NCBI RefSeq assembly: GCF_013341275.1
Contig: NZ_CP054476.1
Location: forward strand, 310,001 to 374,000
Length of the DNA: 64,000 nt
Reading direction: 5' to 3'
Source of the DNA: Methyloligella sp. GL2
GTDB lineage: Bacteria > Pseudomonadota > Alphaproteobacteria > Rhizobiales > Methyloligellaceae
The notes under the pieces were generated by a model. That model ran no database searches, was not told the DNA's origin, and saw only the letters and a list, made by a program, of their open reading frames with translations. The position numbers and the translations under genes were made by a program. Below are positions 53,851 to 63,998 of the stretch, one piece after another. Positions within the stretch are counted from its first letter, which is position 1; each line of letters begins with the position of its first letter.

Positions 53851-54482
53851 TGCTGATCATCGGTCTCACCGGCTCCATCGGCATGGGCAAGACCACCACG
53901 GCCGCCTGCTTTGCAAAACGCGGCGTGCCGGTTCTCGATGCCGATGCCGAAGTGCACCGGCTTTATGAAGGGGCGGCGGTGCCGCTGATCGAGGCGGCGT
54001 TTCCCGGCACCACCGAAGAGGGCAAGGTCGATCGGGCGCGGCTGGCAGAAGCCATCTCGGGCGCGCCGGAGAAGCTGAAGGCGCTGGAAGAGATCGTGCA
54101 TCCTCTGGTGCTAAGGGCCGAGTTCGCCTTCCTGGAAAAACAAGAGAAGGCGGGGACGGAAATCGCGCTTCTTGAAATTCCGCTGCTGTTCGAAGCCGGC
54201 GCCCAGACCCGCGTCGACGTTACCGTTGTGGTCAGCGCGCCGGCGGACGCCCAGCGTGAGCGGGTGCTGTCGCGGCCGGGCATGAGCGAGGAAAAATTCA
54301 ACGCGCTGCTCGCCCGCCAGCTTCTCGATGCGGCGAAGCGGGAGCGCGCCGACTTCGTCATCGATACGGGCGGCAGCCTGGAGGCGGTGCAGGAGCAAGT
54401 CGATGCGATTCTTGAACAGGTAAAATCGCGCCAGGGCCTGGCCATGGAGTCCTTGCGCGCTATGCTTGCTTCACCCGACTAG
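53850..54482 (+). CDS. coaE: Dephospho-CoA kinase
   Basis: A 210-residue P-loop kinase completing coenzyme A synthesis. The P-loop is GLTGSIGMGKTT near residue 5. DADAEVHRLYEG and the lid-region SRPGMSEEKFNALLARQ follow, and the C-terminal FVIDTGGSLEAVQEQV is typical. The gene overlaps aroE by one base and precedes dnaQ by 20 bases. Confidence 0.96.
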   Translation: MLIIGLTGSIGMGKTTTAACFAKRGVPVLDADAEVHRLYEGAAVPLIEAAFPGTTEEGKVDRARLAEAISGAPEKLKALEEIVHPLVLRAEFAFLEKQEKAGTEIALLEIPLLFEAGAQTRVDVTVVVSAPADAQRERVLSRPGMSEEKFNALLARQLLDAAKRERADFVIDTGGSLEAVQEQVDAILEQVKSRQGLAMESLRAMLASPD

Positions 54483-54502
54483 ACGATTCGCGGGAGCGGG
54501 CT

Positions 54503-55210
54503 TTGCGCGAAATTATCCTCGATACCGAAACCACAGGCTTCGATGCCAAGAACGGCGACCGCCTGGTCGAGATCGGCTGCATCGAGCTTCTCAACTGCAT
54601 CCCCACCGGGCGGGAGTGGCACCGCTATATCAATCCGGAGCGGGACGTACCGCCGGGCGCTTTCGAGGTGCACGGGCTCTCCACGGAATTTCTGGCCGAC
54701 AAGCCGCTCTTCGCCGAAGTCGCCGACGATTTTCTCGACTTCATCGAGGGCGGCCAGCTGGTGATCCACAACGCGCCGTTCGATGTCGGCTTCCTCAACG
54801 CAGAGCTGGAAAATATCGAACGGCGGCTGATCGCTTGGGAACAGGTGATCGATACGCTGGCTCTGGCGCGGCGGCGCCATCCCGGGTCACCTTGCAGCCT
54901 GGATGCGCTGTGCAAGCGCTACAGCATCGACCTTTCGGCGCGCGACAAGCATGGCGCCCTGCTCGATTGCCGGCTATTGGCTTCCGTCTATGTGGAGCTG
55001 ACCGGCGGGCATCAGGCGCGGCTGGAGCTCGGCGCCCGGTCCGGCCAGGTGATTGCGTTCGATAGTGCCGGCGGCGGCGGTGCGATGGCGCGGCCTGCTC
55101 CGCTCGCTCCCCGCATCACCGAGGAGGAGCTCGCCGCCCATGAGCGCTTTCTGGAAGGGCTCGGCGCGCCGGCGCTGTGGTCCGGCGGCCCCGCCAAGGG
55201 CGAGGCCTAG
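54503..55210 (+). CDS. dnaQ: DNA polymerase III epsilon subunit (3'-5' proofreading exonuclease)
   Basis: A 235-residue proofreading exonuclease of the replicase. The three Exo motifs are visible: ILDTETTGFDAKNGDRLVEIGCIE (ExoI), HNAPFDVGFLN (ExoII) and DKHGALLDCRLLASVY (ExoIII). Translation appears to start at a TTG at 54503 (MREIILDTETTG when read as initiator), preceded by GGGAG 7 bases upstream. No in-frame ATG fits the family length. It is the last gene of the rightward maf-aroE-coaE-dnaQ set. Confidence 0.94.
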   Translation: MREIILDTETTGFDAKNGDRLVEIGCIELLNCIPTGREWHRYINPERDVPPGAFEVHGLSTEFLADKPLFAEVADDFLDFIEGGQLVIHNAPFDVGFLNAELENIERRLIAWEQVIDTLALARRRHPGSPCSLDALCKRYSIDLSARDKHGALLDCRLLASVYVELTGGHQARLELGARSGQVIAFDSAGGGGAMARPAPLAPRITEEELAAHERFLEGLGAPALWSGGPAKGEA

Positions 55211-55233
55211 CGCTTCTTCGATTTCTCGACGGG

Positions 55234-55737
55234 TTAGTTGGCCTGCGACGCGCTTGCCTGCGCCTGGGCGTTGGCCATGTTGCGCGCATAGAGCGAGCGG
55301 AAATCGATCGGATCCAGCATCAGCGGCGGGAAGCCGCCATCGCGGCTGACATCGGCGATCACCCGGCGGGCGAAGGGAAACAGGATCGCCGGGCAGTCGA
55401 TCAGCAGAATTTGCTGCAGGATCTGCTGCGGGGCGTTCTCGATGCGGAACATGCCGCCATAGACCAGCTCGACATTATAGACGACGTCCTCGCCGCGTTT
55501 GGCGTGGGCGTGCACCGTCAGCACGGTCTCGTAGAGGCTCTCGCCATTGCCGCTGGCCTGCACGTTGACCGAAACTTCCAGCTTCGGCGCAGGCCCGTCG
55601 GATTGCAGGGAGTTGGGCGCGCCGGGGCTCTCGAAGGAGAGATCCTTGATATATTGCCCAATCACGTTGAGGCTGATCTGCGCGGCGCCTTCGGCTTCGC
55701 CGCCGGCATTGGTCTCTTTTTCGGTTTCGTCGGCCAT
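55234..55737 (-). CDS. secB: Protein-export chaperone SecB
   Basis: A 167-residue tetrameric chaperone that holds pre-proteins for SecA. The core LNVIGQYIKDLSFESPGAP and the conserved VYNVELVYGGMFRIENAP, LLIDCPAILFPFARRVIADVSRDGGFPPLMLDPIDF segments (shown in parts) are unmistakable. The ATG at 55737 follows GGAAGATCA. It converges on dnaQ, as in other alphaproteobacteria. Confidence 0.96.
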   Translation of the reverse strand: MADETEKETNAGGEAEGAAQISLNVIGQYIKDLSFESPGAPNSLQSDGPAPKLEVSVNVQASGNGESLYETVLTVHAHAKRGEDVVYNVELVYGGMFRIENAPQQILQQILLIDCPAILFPFARRVIADVSRDGGFPPLMLDPIDFRSLYARNMANAQAQASASQAN

Positions 55738-56055
55738 TGATCTTCCGTTCCGTGCGGCTTTGTCGCCTGCCCTATTGCTGCCTGGCCGGCCCGTGCCGGC
55801 GTTTCGCTTGTCGCTAGCATGGCTGCATCGCCGCTGCAATTGACGTTCCGTGACGGCCCGAAGCCCGTTTCGCCCGTTTAGGGTTGGCGTGCGGGGCGCG
55901 AATGCCTTAGTCTGCAAGAAGCCTGTCAGCAGGGGCCGTCTGACTTTTCGATCCGGCCCGGCTGGCAAAACGATGGGCGAGCACCAATATCATTCTCTAT
56001 ATGTGTTTAGCTCAAAGCGGGCGGTATTCCGAATACCTACAGGTGACGACGACCG

Positions 56056-56787
56056 ATGAGTGAAGTTTTCGATATCTATACGCTGCTCTTCCTCGTGTTG
56101 GCGGTCGTTATCTTCATCCGCCTGCGCAATGTTCTGGGCCGCCGCACCGGCAATGAGCGGCCGCCTTACGATCCCTATTCGGCCGGCGAGAACAGCGTGC
56201 CGCAGGGCAAGTCGAGCGACACGGTGGTGGATCTGCCGCGCCGGCGCGAGGGCGGTTCGCCTTCGGCCGAGCCGTCCGGTCCGTCGGCTGCCGATATCGA
56301 GGCGCGGATCGAGGATTTCGCGCCGAAAGGCAGCCCGCTGGCTAAATCGCTGACCAAGCTTTTGCGCACCGATCCGAATTTCGACCCCGCCACTTTCTTG
56401 GAAGGTGCCAAGGTCGCTTACGAGATGGTGATCGCCGGCTATGCCGAGGGCGACGAAACCGTGCTGAAACAGCTGCTGGACGAGGATGTGTTCGACAGCT
56501 TCAAGCGCAATATCGACGAGCGGCGCGAGCGCGGCGAGAAAGCCGAGACCACATTGGTCGGCATCCAGAAGGCCGACATCATCGAGGCCGAGGTGAAGGG
56601 TAGCGTTGCGCAGGTGACGGTGCGGTTCGGTTCCGAGCTGGTGACCGTGGTGCGCAATTCTAATGAGGAGGTGATCGAAGGCGATCCGGAGACGGTGCGC
56701 GACGTCACCGATATCTGGACCTTTGCCCGCGATACCGGCTCCAGCGATCCGAACTGGAAATTGGTTTCCACCCAGACCGCCAACTAA
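56056..56787 (+). CDS. Tim44/TimA-family membrane-associated protein
   Basis: A 243-residue protein with one N-terminal transmembrane helix (about residues 8-24), a Pro/Ser/Arg-rich linker to about 75, and a C-terminal Tim44-like domain (RTDPNFDPATFLEGAKVAYEMVIAGYAEGD, in parts, then DVTDIWTFARD). The bacterial homologue TimA is thought to assist membrane-protein folding or insertion. It is divergent from secB. In many relatives the order is TimA, MltA, Smr; here the mltA gene is missing between this gene and smr. Confidence 0.9.
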   Translation: MSEVFDIYTLLFLVLAVVIFIRLRNVLGRRTGNERPPYDPYSAGENSVPQGKSSDTVVDLPRRREGGSPSAEPSGPSAADIEARIEDFAPKGSPLAKSLTKLLRTDPNFDPATFLEGAKVAYEMVIAGYAEGDETVLKQLLDEDVFDSFKRNIDERRERGEKAETTLVGIQKADIIEAEVKGSVAQVTVRFGSELVTVVRNSNEEVIEGDPETVRDVTDIWTFARDTGSSDPNWKLVSTQTAN

Positions 56788-56829
56788 TTTTCGTTTGACC
56801 GCGCCGGCCGGAAGCTTTGAGTTGCGCCG

Positions 56830-57420
56830 ATGGCAAAAGGCGGAAACAGCGGCGGCGAAGACGATGACGATCTGTCTCTGTGGCAGCGCATCGCCGGCAG
56901 CGCCACGCCTCTAAAAAAACGCGACCGGGTGCGGCTGCCCGAGATCAAGCCGGCGAAGGCCGCGCCGAAGCCTTTGGTGCCGGCGAAACCGCCCGTTGCG
57001 CTGCCGCCGCGCAAATCCCCCTCCCCTTCTGCGAAACAGCTGCCGCAGCGGCGCCCCGAAGCGGTCTCCTTGGAGCGGCGCGAGATGCGTGCGCTGGAAA
57101 AGGGCCGCGTCGCCGTCGAAGCGCGGCTCGATCTGCACGGCATGCGCCAGCGCCAGGCCCACGCTGCTTTACGCCGTTTCTTGCGCGAGGCGCAGGCGCG
57201 CGGGCTTCGCCATGTGCTTGTGATCACCGGCAAGGGCACGCCGAAAACGTCATCGGAAAATTTCTATACGGAAGAGCCGCGGGGTGTTCTGAAGCAGTCG
57301 GTGCCGGGCTGGCTGGCCCAGCCGGATCTCGCCGATGTGGTGATCAGCTTCTCCGAAGCCCCCCGCCGGCTCGGCGGCGAAGGCGCGCTCTATGTGCGGC
57401 TTAAGCGGGGGCGGGGGTAA
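56830..57420 (+). CDS. Smr-domain protein
   Basis: A 196-residue protein with a disordered basic, Pro-rich first half and a C-terminal Smr domain. The domain has LDLHGMRQRQAHAALRRFL and HVLVITGKG, followed by LPQWL-like and DVVISFSEAPRRLGGEGALYVRLKR segments. Smr domains bind or nick branched DNA or cleave RNA in ribosome rescue. The gene lies 42 bases beyond timA, so the two probably share a transcript. Confidence 0.9.
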   Translation: MAKGGNSGGEDDDDLSLWQRIAGSATPLKKRDRVRLPEIKPAKAAPKPLVPAKPPVALPPRKSPSPSAKQLPQRRPEAVSLERREMRALEKGRVAVEARLDLHGMRQRQAHAALRRFLREAQARGLRHVLVITGKGTPKTSSENFYTEEPRGVLKQSVPGWLAQPDLADVVISFSEAPRRLGGEGALYVRLKRGRG

Positions 57421-57483
57421 CCTTCGTCACCCACAAGGTTGTTCTTGCGCGCATTGCGGTTGACCCGATGGACCAGCAACTGC

Positions 57484-59211
57484 ATGTCTCTGCCGATGGC
57501 CAGTCCTGCCCGAAAGCGTCTTCTCTCTATCGAAGATATTTTGAGCCTACATGGCTTTGAGGGATATTTCGGCCCGCAGTTCGACGTTTCTCCTTGCGGT
57601 TCGGCACTCGCGATCTGTTGTCAGCGCGGCCTTCGAGATGCCCCGGTCTTCGGCGTGCCGTTTCTTGTCGGGGGCGAACGCGGCGAACTCTGGATTGTTG
57701 ACCGTGATCGCGAAAAGCCTCGCAGGATCGAAGCGCCGGACGGAATCGGCGTTTTCTCGCCCCGCTGGTCGGCGGACGGAAACTGCATCGCTCTTGCCGC
57801 AACCGACGGAACACGCTTCGTGCGCCCCGCGATTGTCGATGTCGGGGCAGCAACGATGCGGATCTTGCCGACCGCCAATCTCGCGCTGCAACCGGCCAAG
57901 CCGCCGCTTGGTTGGCTGAGTTCGCAAAAAATTGCGTGCGAAGTGCTGCCTGACGGCGAATTGCCCTTTGTGCTTGAGACCGAATGGCACGGGGACGCGG
58001 AGCAGGCAGCGCATTGGCGGGCGGCACGGGATGGCAGCCGCTCGACGATCAGCCAGATTCAGTCCGGGGACGAGATGGCGGCCTATCCGGCGGGATCGCC
58101 TGCGGTCATCAATGTCGACACCGGCGAGGTGCAGTGCTTCTCCCACCAAAAAGACTTGCCCAAAGAGCTAGAGTGTTTTGCCGGGCGGGAAATTGTGCCT
58201 TATCCGCCTACCTTGGTTTCTGGGGTCGCGGGTGTCTCGGATGACAGCGCGTTGGCCTTGGATATCACCGACCGCGGAGACCAAATCTTCGTTTCACGCG
58301 ACGACGATGCGACCCGCGTGATCTGGCTGCGGGACGGTTCCGCCGAGACCGCGTTCGAGACGGACCACCATCTTAGCGACGTCCAATCGGGTGCAATCCA
58401 TCGGTTCGAGGTGACCCATCCGGAGCTGGGCACGGCCAAAACCTCGGTTATTCTGCCGCCTTGCGCGGGGCCAGATGAGCGGCTTCCGGCCCTCTTCTGG
58501 GTTTATCCGAACGCGCAGCTGCCGGCAGCGATGTACGACAAGCCGAATGGACTCGGACCGTTCAATCTGCACCGCTTCGCGGCAATGGGGTTTGCAGTCG
58601 TGCGGCCCGAGGTTCCGTTCGACGATCAGATCGTCGAGCAGCGGGGCGCTGCCGATGTCGTGGTCGAATGGATCACGGCTGCTGCCGATGCGGTTGCGGC
58701 TGCCGGGTGTATCGATCGCGAACGGATGCAGGTTGCCGGACACAGTTTCGGCGGATGGGCCACACTAACCCTGCTCGCCAAGACAGATCTATTCCGCTCC
58801 GGCATTGCGGTGGCGGGTGCTTATGATCTGATTTCGGCGCATGGCACGTTCGACGCGCGCAGCCGCCACCGAAGCGATCCGATTGATGGAGGCTCTCTGA
58901 TCGAGAAAGTGTGGCACTTACCGGGTCCACCCTGGGACCATCTCGATGCTTATGCGCAGAACAGCCCACTTTCTGGTGTTGAGAGTATCAGCGCACCGGT
59001 GCTCCTGATGCATGGCGACCGGGACTACGTGCCCATGAGCCAAGCGGAGGAGATGTTCAGCGCGTTGCGGCGTCTGGGGCGGGACGTGAGCTTCGCGCGG
59101 CTTTGGGGCGAGGGTCACGTTGCCTGCAATCCGGAGACAATCCGCGAAATGGATCGTCTCATGGAAGACTGGCTACGCCGACACCGCGATGAGCCGAACG
59201 TCGCGTCCTAA
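57484..59211 (+). CDS. S9-family peptidase/acyl-aminoacyl-peptidase-like hydrolase
   Basis: A 575-residue two-domain protein. The first 330 residues read as a degenerate beta-propeller-like sensor ([14 protein letters not shown]), and the rest is an alpha/beta hydrolase. The nucleophile Ser is in [12 protein letters not shown], the Asp in HGDRDYVPM and the His in GEGHVAC, a complete catalytic triad. The ATG at 57484 is a guess; a further ATG at 57496 or a TTG at 57439 are alternatives. It has no signal peptide. It interrupts the conserved smr-hslVU neighbourhood and looks like a later insertion. Confidence 0.8.
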   Translation: MSLPMASPARKRLLSIEDILSLHGFEGYFGPQFDVSPCGSALAICCQRGLRDAPVFGVPFLVGGERGELWIVDRDREKPRRIEAPDGIGVFSPRWSADGNCIALAATDGTRFVRPAIVDVGAATMRILPTANLALQPAKPPLGWLSSQKIACEVLPDGELPFVLETEWHGDAEQAAHWRAARDGSRSTISQIQSGDEMAAYPAGSPAVINVDTGEVQCFSHQKDLPKELECFAGREIVPYPPTLVSGVAGVSDDSALALDITDRGDQIFVSRDDDATRVIWLRDGSAETAFETDHHLSDVQSGAIHRFEVTHPELGTAKTSVILPPCAGPDERLPALFWVYPNAQLPAAMYDKPNGLGPFNLHRFAAMGFAVVRPEVPFDDQIVEQRGAADVVVEWITAAADAVAAAGCIDRERMQVAGHSFGGWATLTLLAKTDLFRSGIAVAGAYDLISAHGTFDARSRHRSDPIDGGSLIEKVWHLPGPPWDHLDAYAQNSPLSGVESISAPVLLMHGDRDYVPMSQAEEMFSALRRLGRDVSFARLWGEGHVACNPETIREMDRLMEDWLRRHRDEPNVAS

Positions 59212-60515
59212 AGGATAAACTTCGACAAGTCCGCGTTCTTGGCCAGGTCGCCGATATGGCTGCGGACGTAGTCGCCGTCGATCACCACCGTCTCGCCGGT
59301 CTTGTCGGAGGCGTCGAAGGAGATGTCGTCGAGGATCCGCTCCATCACGGTGGAGAGACGGCGGGCGCCGATATTCTCCACATTGGTGTTCACCTCCACC
59401 GCGATATCGGCGATGGCGTCGATGGCGTCCTCGGTGATTTCCAGCTCCAGCCCTTCGGTCTTCATCAGCGCCACATACTGCTTCACCAGCGAGGCCTTGG
59501 TCTCGGTGAGGATGCGGCGGAAATCTTCGCGCGTCAGCGCCCGCAGCTCGACGCGAATCGGCAGGCGCCCCTGCAGCTCCGGCAGGAGGTCGGAGGGCTT
59601 GGCGACGTGGAAGGCGCCCGAGGCGATGAACAGGATATGGTCGGTCTTCACCGGTCCGTATTTGGTGCCGACGGTGGTGCCCTCGATCAGCGGCAGCAGA
59701 TCGCGCTGCACGCCTTCGCGGCTGACATCGGCGCCCATGCGCTCGGAGCGCGCGGCGATCTTGTCGATCTCGTCGAGGAAGACGATAGCGTCGTTCTCGA
59801 CCAGCTTGATGGCTTCCTGAACGATGACGTCGTTGTCGATCAGCTTGTCGGATTCCTCCGCCATCAGGATGTCGAAGCTATCCTGAACAGTAACGCGGCG
59901 CGGCTTGGTGCGGCCGCCCAGCGCCTTGCCCAGCATGTCGTTCAGATTGATCATGCCGACCTGGCTGCCGGGCATGCCGGGGATCTCGAAGGAGGGCATG
60001 CCGCCGCCGGTATCGGCGACCTCGATATCGATTTCCTTGTCGTTCAGGTCGCCGGCGCGCAAGCGCTTACGGAAGGCGTCGCGGGTCGATTCGCTGGCGC
60101 CCTGGCCGACCAGCGCGTCGACGACGCGCTCCTCGGCATTGAGCTGGGCGCGGGCGGAGACCTCTTTGCGCTTGGCGTCCTTCACCAGGGCGATGCCGGC
60201 TTCCAGCAGATCGCGGACGATCTGATCGACGTCGCGGCCGACATAGCCGACCTCGGTGAACTTGGTCGCCTCCACCTTGATGAAGGGCGCGTTGGCGAGC
60301 TTGGCCAGGCGGCGGGAGATCTCGGTCTTGCCGACACCGGTCGGGCCGATCATCAGGATGTTCTTGGGCAGAACCTCCTCGCGCAGCTCCTCGTCGAGCT
60401 GCTGGCGGCGCCAGCGGTTGCGCAGCGCGATGGCGACGGCGCGCTTGGCATCCTTTTGGCCGACGATATGCCGGTCCAGCTCGGAAACGATTTCACGCGG
60501 GGAAAAATCACTCAT
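59208..60515 (-). CDS. hslU: ATP-dependent protease ATPase subunit HslU
   Basis: A 435-residue AAA+ unfoldase that feeds HslV. The P-loop GPTGVGKTE is at residues 57-65, the intermediate domain follows, and Walker B is [14 protein letters not shown]. The C-terminal KFIL tail that inserts into HslV is present. It is downstream of hslV on the same strand and overlaps the converging peptidase stop by 4 bases. Confidence 0.97.
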   Translation of the reverse strand: MSDFSPREIVSELDRHIVGQKDAKRAVAIALRNRWRRQQLDEELREEVLPKNILMIGPTGVGKTEISRRLAKLANAPFIKVEATKFTEVGYVGRDVDQIVRDLLEAGIALVKDAKRKEVSARAQLNAEERVVDALVGQGASESTRDAFRKRLRAGDLNDKEIDIEVADTGGGMPSFEIPGMPGSQVGMINLNDMLGKALGGRTKPRRVTVQDSFDILMAEESDKLIDNDVIVQEAIKLVENDAIVFLDEIDKIAARSERMGADVSREGVQRDLLPLIEGTTVGTKYGPVKTDHILFIASGAFHVAKPSDLLPELQGRLPIRVELRALTREDFRRILTETKASLVKQYVALMKTEGLELEITEDAIDAIADIAVEVNTNVENIGARRLSTVMERILDDISFDASDKTGETVVIDGDYVRSHIGDLAKNADLSKFIL

Positions 60516-60535
60516 TACTGCTTCATCCTACTTCG

Positions 60536-60657
60536 TCATGCCCGGGCTCGAGCCGGGCATCCAGGGCATCAAATGCCGATCGAGTGGCCCTGGATTGCCG
60601 GGTCAAGTTTATGCTCGGGCCGGCTAAGCCGGACCCGGGTGCCCGGCAATGACGTCA
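60536..60657. repeat. Palindromic intergenic repeat between hslV and hslU
   Basis: The 150-base gap between the two genes of the protease operon holds a GTCATGCCCGGGCTCGAGCCGGGCATCC unit and, after a short spacer, a GCCGGACCCGGGTGCCCGGCAATGACGTC unit, inverted repeats of the family seen at 18.7 kb. They could form a stem in the shared mRNA. Confidence 0.7.
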
Positions 60658-60665
60658 AAACAAAC

Positions 60666-61229
60666 TCATTGCTTCGCGTCGAGGCTTTCAACCACCACCT
60701 CGTCATTGGTGTAAACGCAGATGCGGGCGGCGATGGCCATGGCCTTGCGGGCGATCTCTTCGGCGCTCTGGTCGGTATCGAGCAGGGCAAGGGCGGCGGC
60801 GTAGGCATAATTGCCACCCGAGCCGATGCCCATGACGGCATTATCGGGCTCCAGCACGTCGCCCGTGCCAGTCAGCACCAGCGATTCGTCGGCATCGGCG
60901 ACGATCATCATCGCTTCCAGCCGGCGCAGATAACGGTCGGTGCGCCAATCCTTGGCGAGTTCGACGCAGGCGCGTTTCAGCTGGCCCGGAAACCGCTCAA
61001 GCTTGGTTTCCAGGCGCTCGAATAGGGTGAAGGCATCGGCGGTGGCGCCGGCGAACCCGCCAATGACATCGCCATTGCCGAGCCGGCGGACTTTCCGCGC
61101 ATTGCCCTTGATGACGGTCTGGCCAAGGCTGACCTGACCGTCGCCGGCTACGACGACCTTGCCGTCCTTGCGGACTGTCAAAATGGTCGTGCCGTGCCAG
61201 ATTTGGGGAGAGGAGTCAGTGGGACCCAT
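60666..61229 (-). CDS. hslV: ATP-dependent protease peptidase subunit HslV
   Basis: A 187-residue threonine protease. After removal of the leader the catalytic N-terminal Thr is Thr14 ([12 protein letters not shown]), followed by [25 protein letters not shown] (in parts) and [15 protein letters not shown]. It precedes hslU on the same strand and is transcribed divergently from hisB. Confidence 0.96.
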   Translation of the reverse strand: MGPTDSSPQIWHGTTILTVRKDGKVVVAGDGQVSLGQTVIKGNARKVRRLGNGDVIGGFAGATADAFTLFERLETKLERFPGQLKRACVELAKDWRTDRYLRRLEAMMIVADADESLVLTGTGDVLEPDNAVMGIGSGGNYAYAAALALLDTDQSAEEIARKAMAIAARICVYTNDEVVVESLDAKQ

Positions 61230-61326
61230 GATTTCCGCGATATGGGATAGTTTCTTCGGGGTTCAAGGTTTATACGCTGCGGCGTAACGGCATTTTACGG
61301 CAGCAAATTGCTAACGCCCCTACTCT

Positions 61327-61965
61327 ATGATGGCGAATATGCAGAAAAAGCTTAACACGGACGCGGGTTCCGGCGCGCCGCGCCGCGCCGAAATCGAGCG
61401 CAAGACCGCCGAGACCGAGATCTCCGCGGCGATCGATCTCGACGGCACCGGGTCTTACGACGTGAAGACCGGGGTGGGCTTCCTCGACCATATGATCGAG
61501 CAGCTGTCGCGCCATTCGCTGATCGACATCACCTTAGAGGCGAAGGGCGATCTGCATATCGATCAGCACCACACCACGGAAGATAGCGGCATCGTGTTGG
61601 GCCAGGCGTTCGCAAAGGCGCTGGGCGATAAGCGCGGCATCACCCGCTATGCCTCCTGCTATCTGCCGATGGACGAGACTTTGACTCGCGTCGCCGTCGA
61701 CGTTTCGGGGCGGCCCTTTCTCGTCTGGGAGGTGGAGTTTTCCCGCGCCAAGGTGGGCGAGATGGACACCGAGCTGTTCCGCGAGTGGTTCCAGGCCTTC
61801 GCGCAGAACGCTGGCATCACGCTGCATGTGACAAATCTTTACGGCGAGAATAACCACCATATCGCCGAGACCTGCTATAAGGCGCTGGCGCGCGCGCTTC
61901 GCCAGGCGATCGCCATCGACGAGCGGCAAGCGGGCCGCGTGCCTTCGACCAAGGGCCAGCTCTAG
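61327..61965 (+). CDS. hisB: Imidazoleglycerol-phosphate dehydratase
   Basis: A 212-residue monofunctional dehydratase in histidine synthesis. The metal-binding repeats are [11 protein letters not shown] and [15 protein letters not shown] in the first half, and [21 protein letters not shown] in the second. Translation may start at Met2 (61,330). The last codons and stop lie within a 15-base unit duplicated just downstream. It opens the hisB-DUF2628-hisH-hisA cluster. Confidence 0.96.
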   Translation: MMANMQKKLNTDAGSGAPRRAEIERKTAETEISAAIDLDGTGSYDVKTGVGFLDHMIEQLSRHSLIDITLEAKGDLHIDQHHTTEDSGIVLGQAFAKALGDKRGITRYASCYLPMDETLTRVAVDVSGRPFLVWEVEFSRAKVGEMDTELFREWFQAFAQNAGITLHVTNLYGENNHHIAETCYKALARALRQAIAIDERQAGRVPSTKGQL

Positions 61966-61980
61966 AAGGGCCAGCTCTAG
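61951..61980. repeat. 15-base tandem duplication across the hisB stop
   Basis: AAGGGCCAGCTCTAG occurs twice head to tail (61951-61965 and 61966-61980), so the hisB C-terminal KGQL codons and TAG stop are repeated immediately downstream. The perfect identity suggests a recent slippage. Confidence 0.95.
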
Positions 61981-62074
61981 ACTGGGCCCTTGAGCGGTTC
62001 GGTTTGGGCGGTTCGGCGAAGATCGAGACGGCGGGCCTGACAAGACCTGCCGGAGCTTAGGAGTTCTGAATTCC

Positions 62075-62599
62075 GTGGCGCTTTATTCGGTGTTTGAACC
62101 TGGCAACGCTCCCGAAGACGTCGTGGCGCGCGCCGAGACGCTCGCCTTCGTGAAGGAAGGCTTCTCCTGGCCGGCCTTCTTCTTCTCCTGGATCTGGCTG
62201 ATCTATCACCGCATGTGGATCGAGCTGGCTTGTTTCATCGTGGTTTTCCTCGGTTTGGGCGAAATCCTGCCGGCGCTGAAGCTGAGCGAGGCGACGCAGA
62301 GCGTGGTTGTGTTCGGGGCGCTGGTGTTCTTTGCGCTGGAGGCAAACGGTTTGCGCCGTAATATGCTGCTCCGCCGGGGCTATGCGGTTGCCGGCATTAC
62401 TCATGGGCGCAATCGCGAGGCGGCGGAGTTCGCCTTCTTCCGCGACTGGCTGCCGGGGCATGCCCGCGTGGCGCGGCCGGCGGGCGCTGGCGGCAAGGTC
62501 AGTGCGGCCAAAGCAGCTTCTGTTACGACGACGAGGCGCACGAGCGCCGCCCCTGCCCCGGAGCATAACGAAATCATCGGGTCTTTCCCGCGAGCTTAA
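62075..62599 (+). CDS. DUF2628 membrane protein
   Basis: A 174-residue protein with two or three hydrophobic segments ([36 protein letters not shown] and [14 protein letters not shown]), a pattern typical of DUF2628, and a hydrophilic Ala/Thr/Arg-rich tail after residue 110. The start is a GTG at 62075. It sits between hisB and hisH, as in many rhizobia, though no link to histidine synthesis is known. Confidence 0.85.
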   Translation: MALYSVFEPGNAPEDVVARAETLAFVKEGFSWPAFFFSWIWLIYHRMWIELACFIVVFLGLGEILPALKLSEATQSVVVFGALVFFALEANGLRRNMLLRRGYAVAGITHGRNREAAEFAFFRDWLPGHARVARPAGAGGKVSAAKAASVTTTRRTSAAPAPEHNEIIGSFPRA

Positions 62600-62610
62600 G
62601 AGTTTCCCCC

Positions 62611-63261
62611 GTGCATCTCGCCATCATCGATTACGGCTCCGGCAATCTCCATTCCGCCGCCAAGGCTTTCGAGCGCGCAGCGTCGGAGAGCAGCAGCGGG
62701 CACCAGATAAAAGTCACTTCCGATCCGGAGGTGGTGCTGACGGCGGAGCGCGTCGTGCTGCCCGGCGTCGGGGCGTTCGCCGATTGCCGCGCCGGACTGA
62801 TGGCGGTGCCGGGCATGGCGGATGCGCTGGACGAGGCGGTGCGCCAGAAGGGCAAGCCGTTCCTTGGCATTTGCGTCGGGATGCAGCTTCTGGCCACGCG
62901 CGGTCTGGAGCATGGCGAGGCGCCGGGGCTGAACTGGATTCCCGGCGAGGTGCGCGCCATCGAGCCCAGCGATCCGAGCCTCAAGATCCCGCATATGGGC
63001 TGGAACACGCTGGATCTGGTGCGCGAGCATGCGCTTCTCGACGGGATCCCGACCGGGCCGGACGGGCTGAATGCTTATTTCGTCCACTCCTATCACTTCG
63101 TGCCGGAGGACGGGCACGCGCTGGTCGCGACCACCGATTACGGCGGACCGCTGACCGCGCTGGTGGCAAAGGACAATATCGCCGGCAGCCAGTTTCACCC
63201 CGAGAAGAGCCAGACGCTCGGTCTTGCCCTGATCGCCAATTTCCTGAGGTGGCGCCCATGA
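62611..63261 (+). CDS. hisH: Imidazole glycerol phosphate synthase, glutamine amidotransferase subunit
   Basis: A 216-residue glutaminase of IGP synthase that makes ammonia for HisF. The nucleophile is Cys88 in [11 protein letters not shown], and the His/Glu pair is in SQFHPEKSQ. The start is a GTG at 62611 with [15 protein letters not shown]. It overlaps hisA by 4 bases. Confidence 0.96.
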   Translation: MHLAIIDYGSGNLHSAAKAFERAASESSSGHQIKVTSDPEVVLTAERVVLPGVGAFADCRAGLMAVPGMADALDEAVRQKGKPFLGICVGMQLLATRGLEHGEAPGLNWIPGEVRAIEPSDPSLKIPHMGWNTLDLVREHALLDGIPTGPDGLNAYFVHSYHFVPEDGHALVATTDYGGPLTALVAKDNIAGSQFHPEKSQTLGLALIANFLRWRP

Positions 63262-63998
63262 TCCTGTTTCCCGCGATCGATCTGAAAGACGGGCAATGCG
63301 TGCGGCTGATCCAGGGCGAGATGGATCAGGCCACGGTGTTCAACAAGGAGCCCATCGCCCAGGCCGAGACCTTCGCCCTGCAGGGGTTCCGCTTTCTGCA
63401 TATCGTCGACCTCAACGGCGCCTTCGAGGGTAAGCCGGTGAATGGCGCGGCGGTGGACGGGATTTTGGAGGCGATCAAGATCCCGGCGCAGCTCGGCGGC
63501 GGCATCCGCGATCTCGCCACCATCGAGATGTGGCTGGAGAAGGGGATCACCCGGGTGATCTTGGGGACCGCCGCGGTGCGCGATCCGGATCTGGTGCGGG
63601 AGGCCTGCAAGCGGTTTCCGGGCAAGGTCGCGGTTGGGATCGACGCCAAGGACGGCAAGGTCGCCATCGAAGGCTGGGCCGAGGTGAGCGAGCTTTCGGC
63701 GCTCGAGCTGGCGCAGCGTTTCGAGGATGCCGGGGTCGCCGCCATCATCTACACCGATATTTCCCGCGATGGGGTGCTGAAGGGGCTCAACCTAGAGGCC
63801 TGCGCCGAGATGGCAAAAACCGTCTCGATCCCGGTCATCGCCTCGGGCGGGCTCGCCTCCATCGAGGATGTGAAGCGGCTGCTGCAGCCGGAATACGCCA
63901 TGCTCGAGGGCGCGATTGCGGGCCGGGCGCTGTATGACGGGCGGCTCGATCCGGAAGAGGCGCTGTCGCTGATCGCCGCTGCCGCGCTGCCGCGCTGA
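63258..63998 (+). CDS. hisA: 1-(5-phosphoribosyl)-5-[(5-phosphoribosylamino)methylideneamino]imidazole-4-carboxamide isomerase
   Basis: A 246-residue TIM-barrel isomerase of histidine synthesis. The catalytic Asp8 is in [14 protein letters not shown] and the second in [14 protein letters not shown], with the phosphate loops LGGGIRD and ASGGLAS between and after. The ATG at 63258 overlaps the hisH stop. The gene is complete and ends two bases before the window edge; hisF would be expected next. Confidence 0.97.
   Translation: MILFPAIDLKDGQCVRLIQGEMDQATVFNKEPIAQAETFALQGFRFLHIVDLNGAFEGKPVNGAAVDGILEAIKIPAQLGGGIRDLATIEMWLEKGITRVILGTAAVRDPDLVREACKRFPGKVAVGIDAKDGKVAIEGWAEVSELSALELAQRFEDAGVAAIIYTDISRDGVLKGLNLEACAEMAKTVSIPVIASGGLASIEDVKRLLQPEYAMLEGAIAGRALYDGRLDPEEALSLIAAAALPR

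Noticed and set aside
59256-61025. 589-codon plus-strand frame opposite hslU and hslV
   Set aside because: It crosses two well-supported genes and an intergenic repeat; no homologous sequence.
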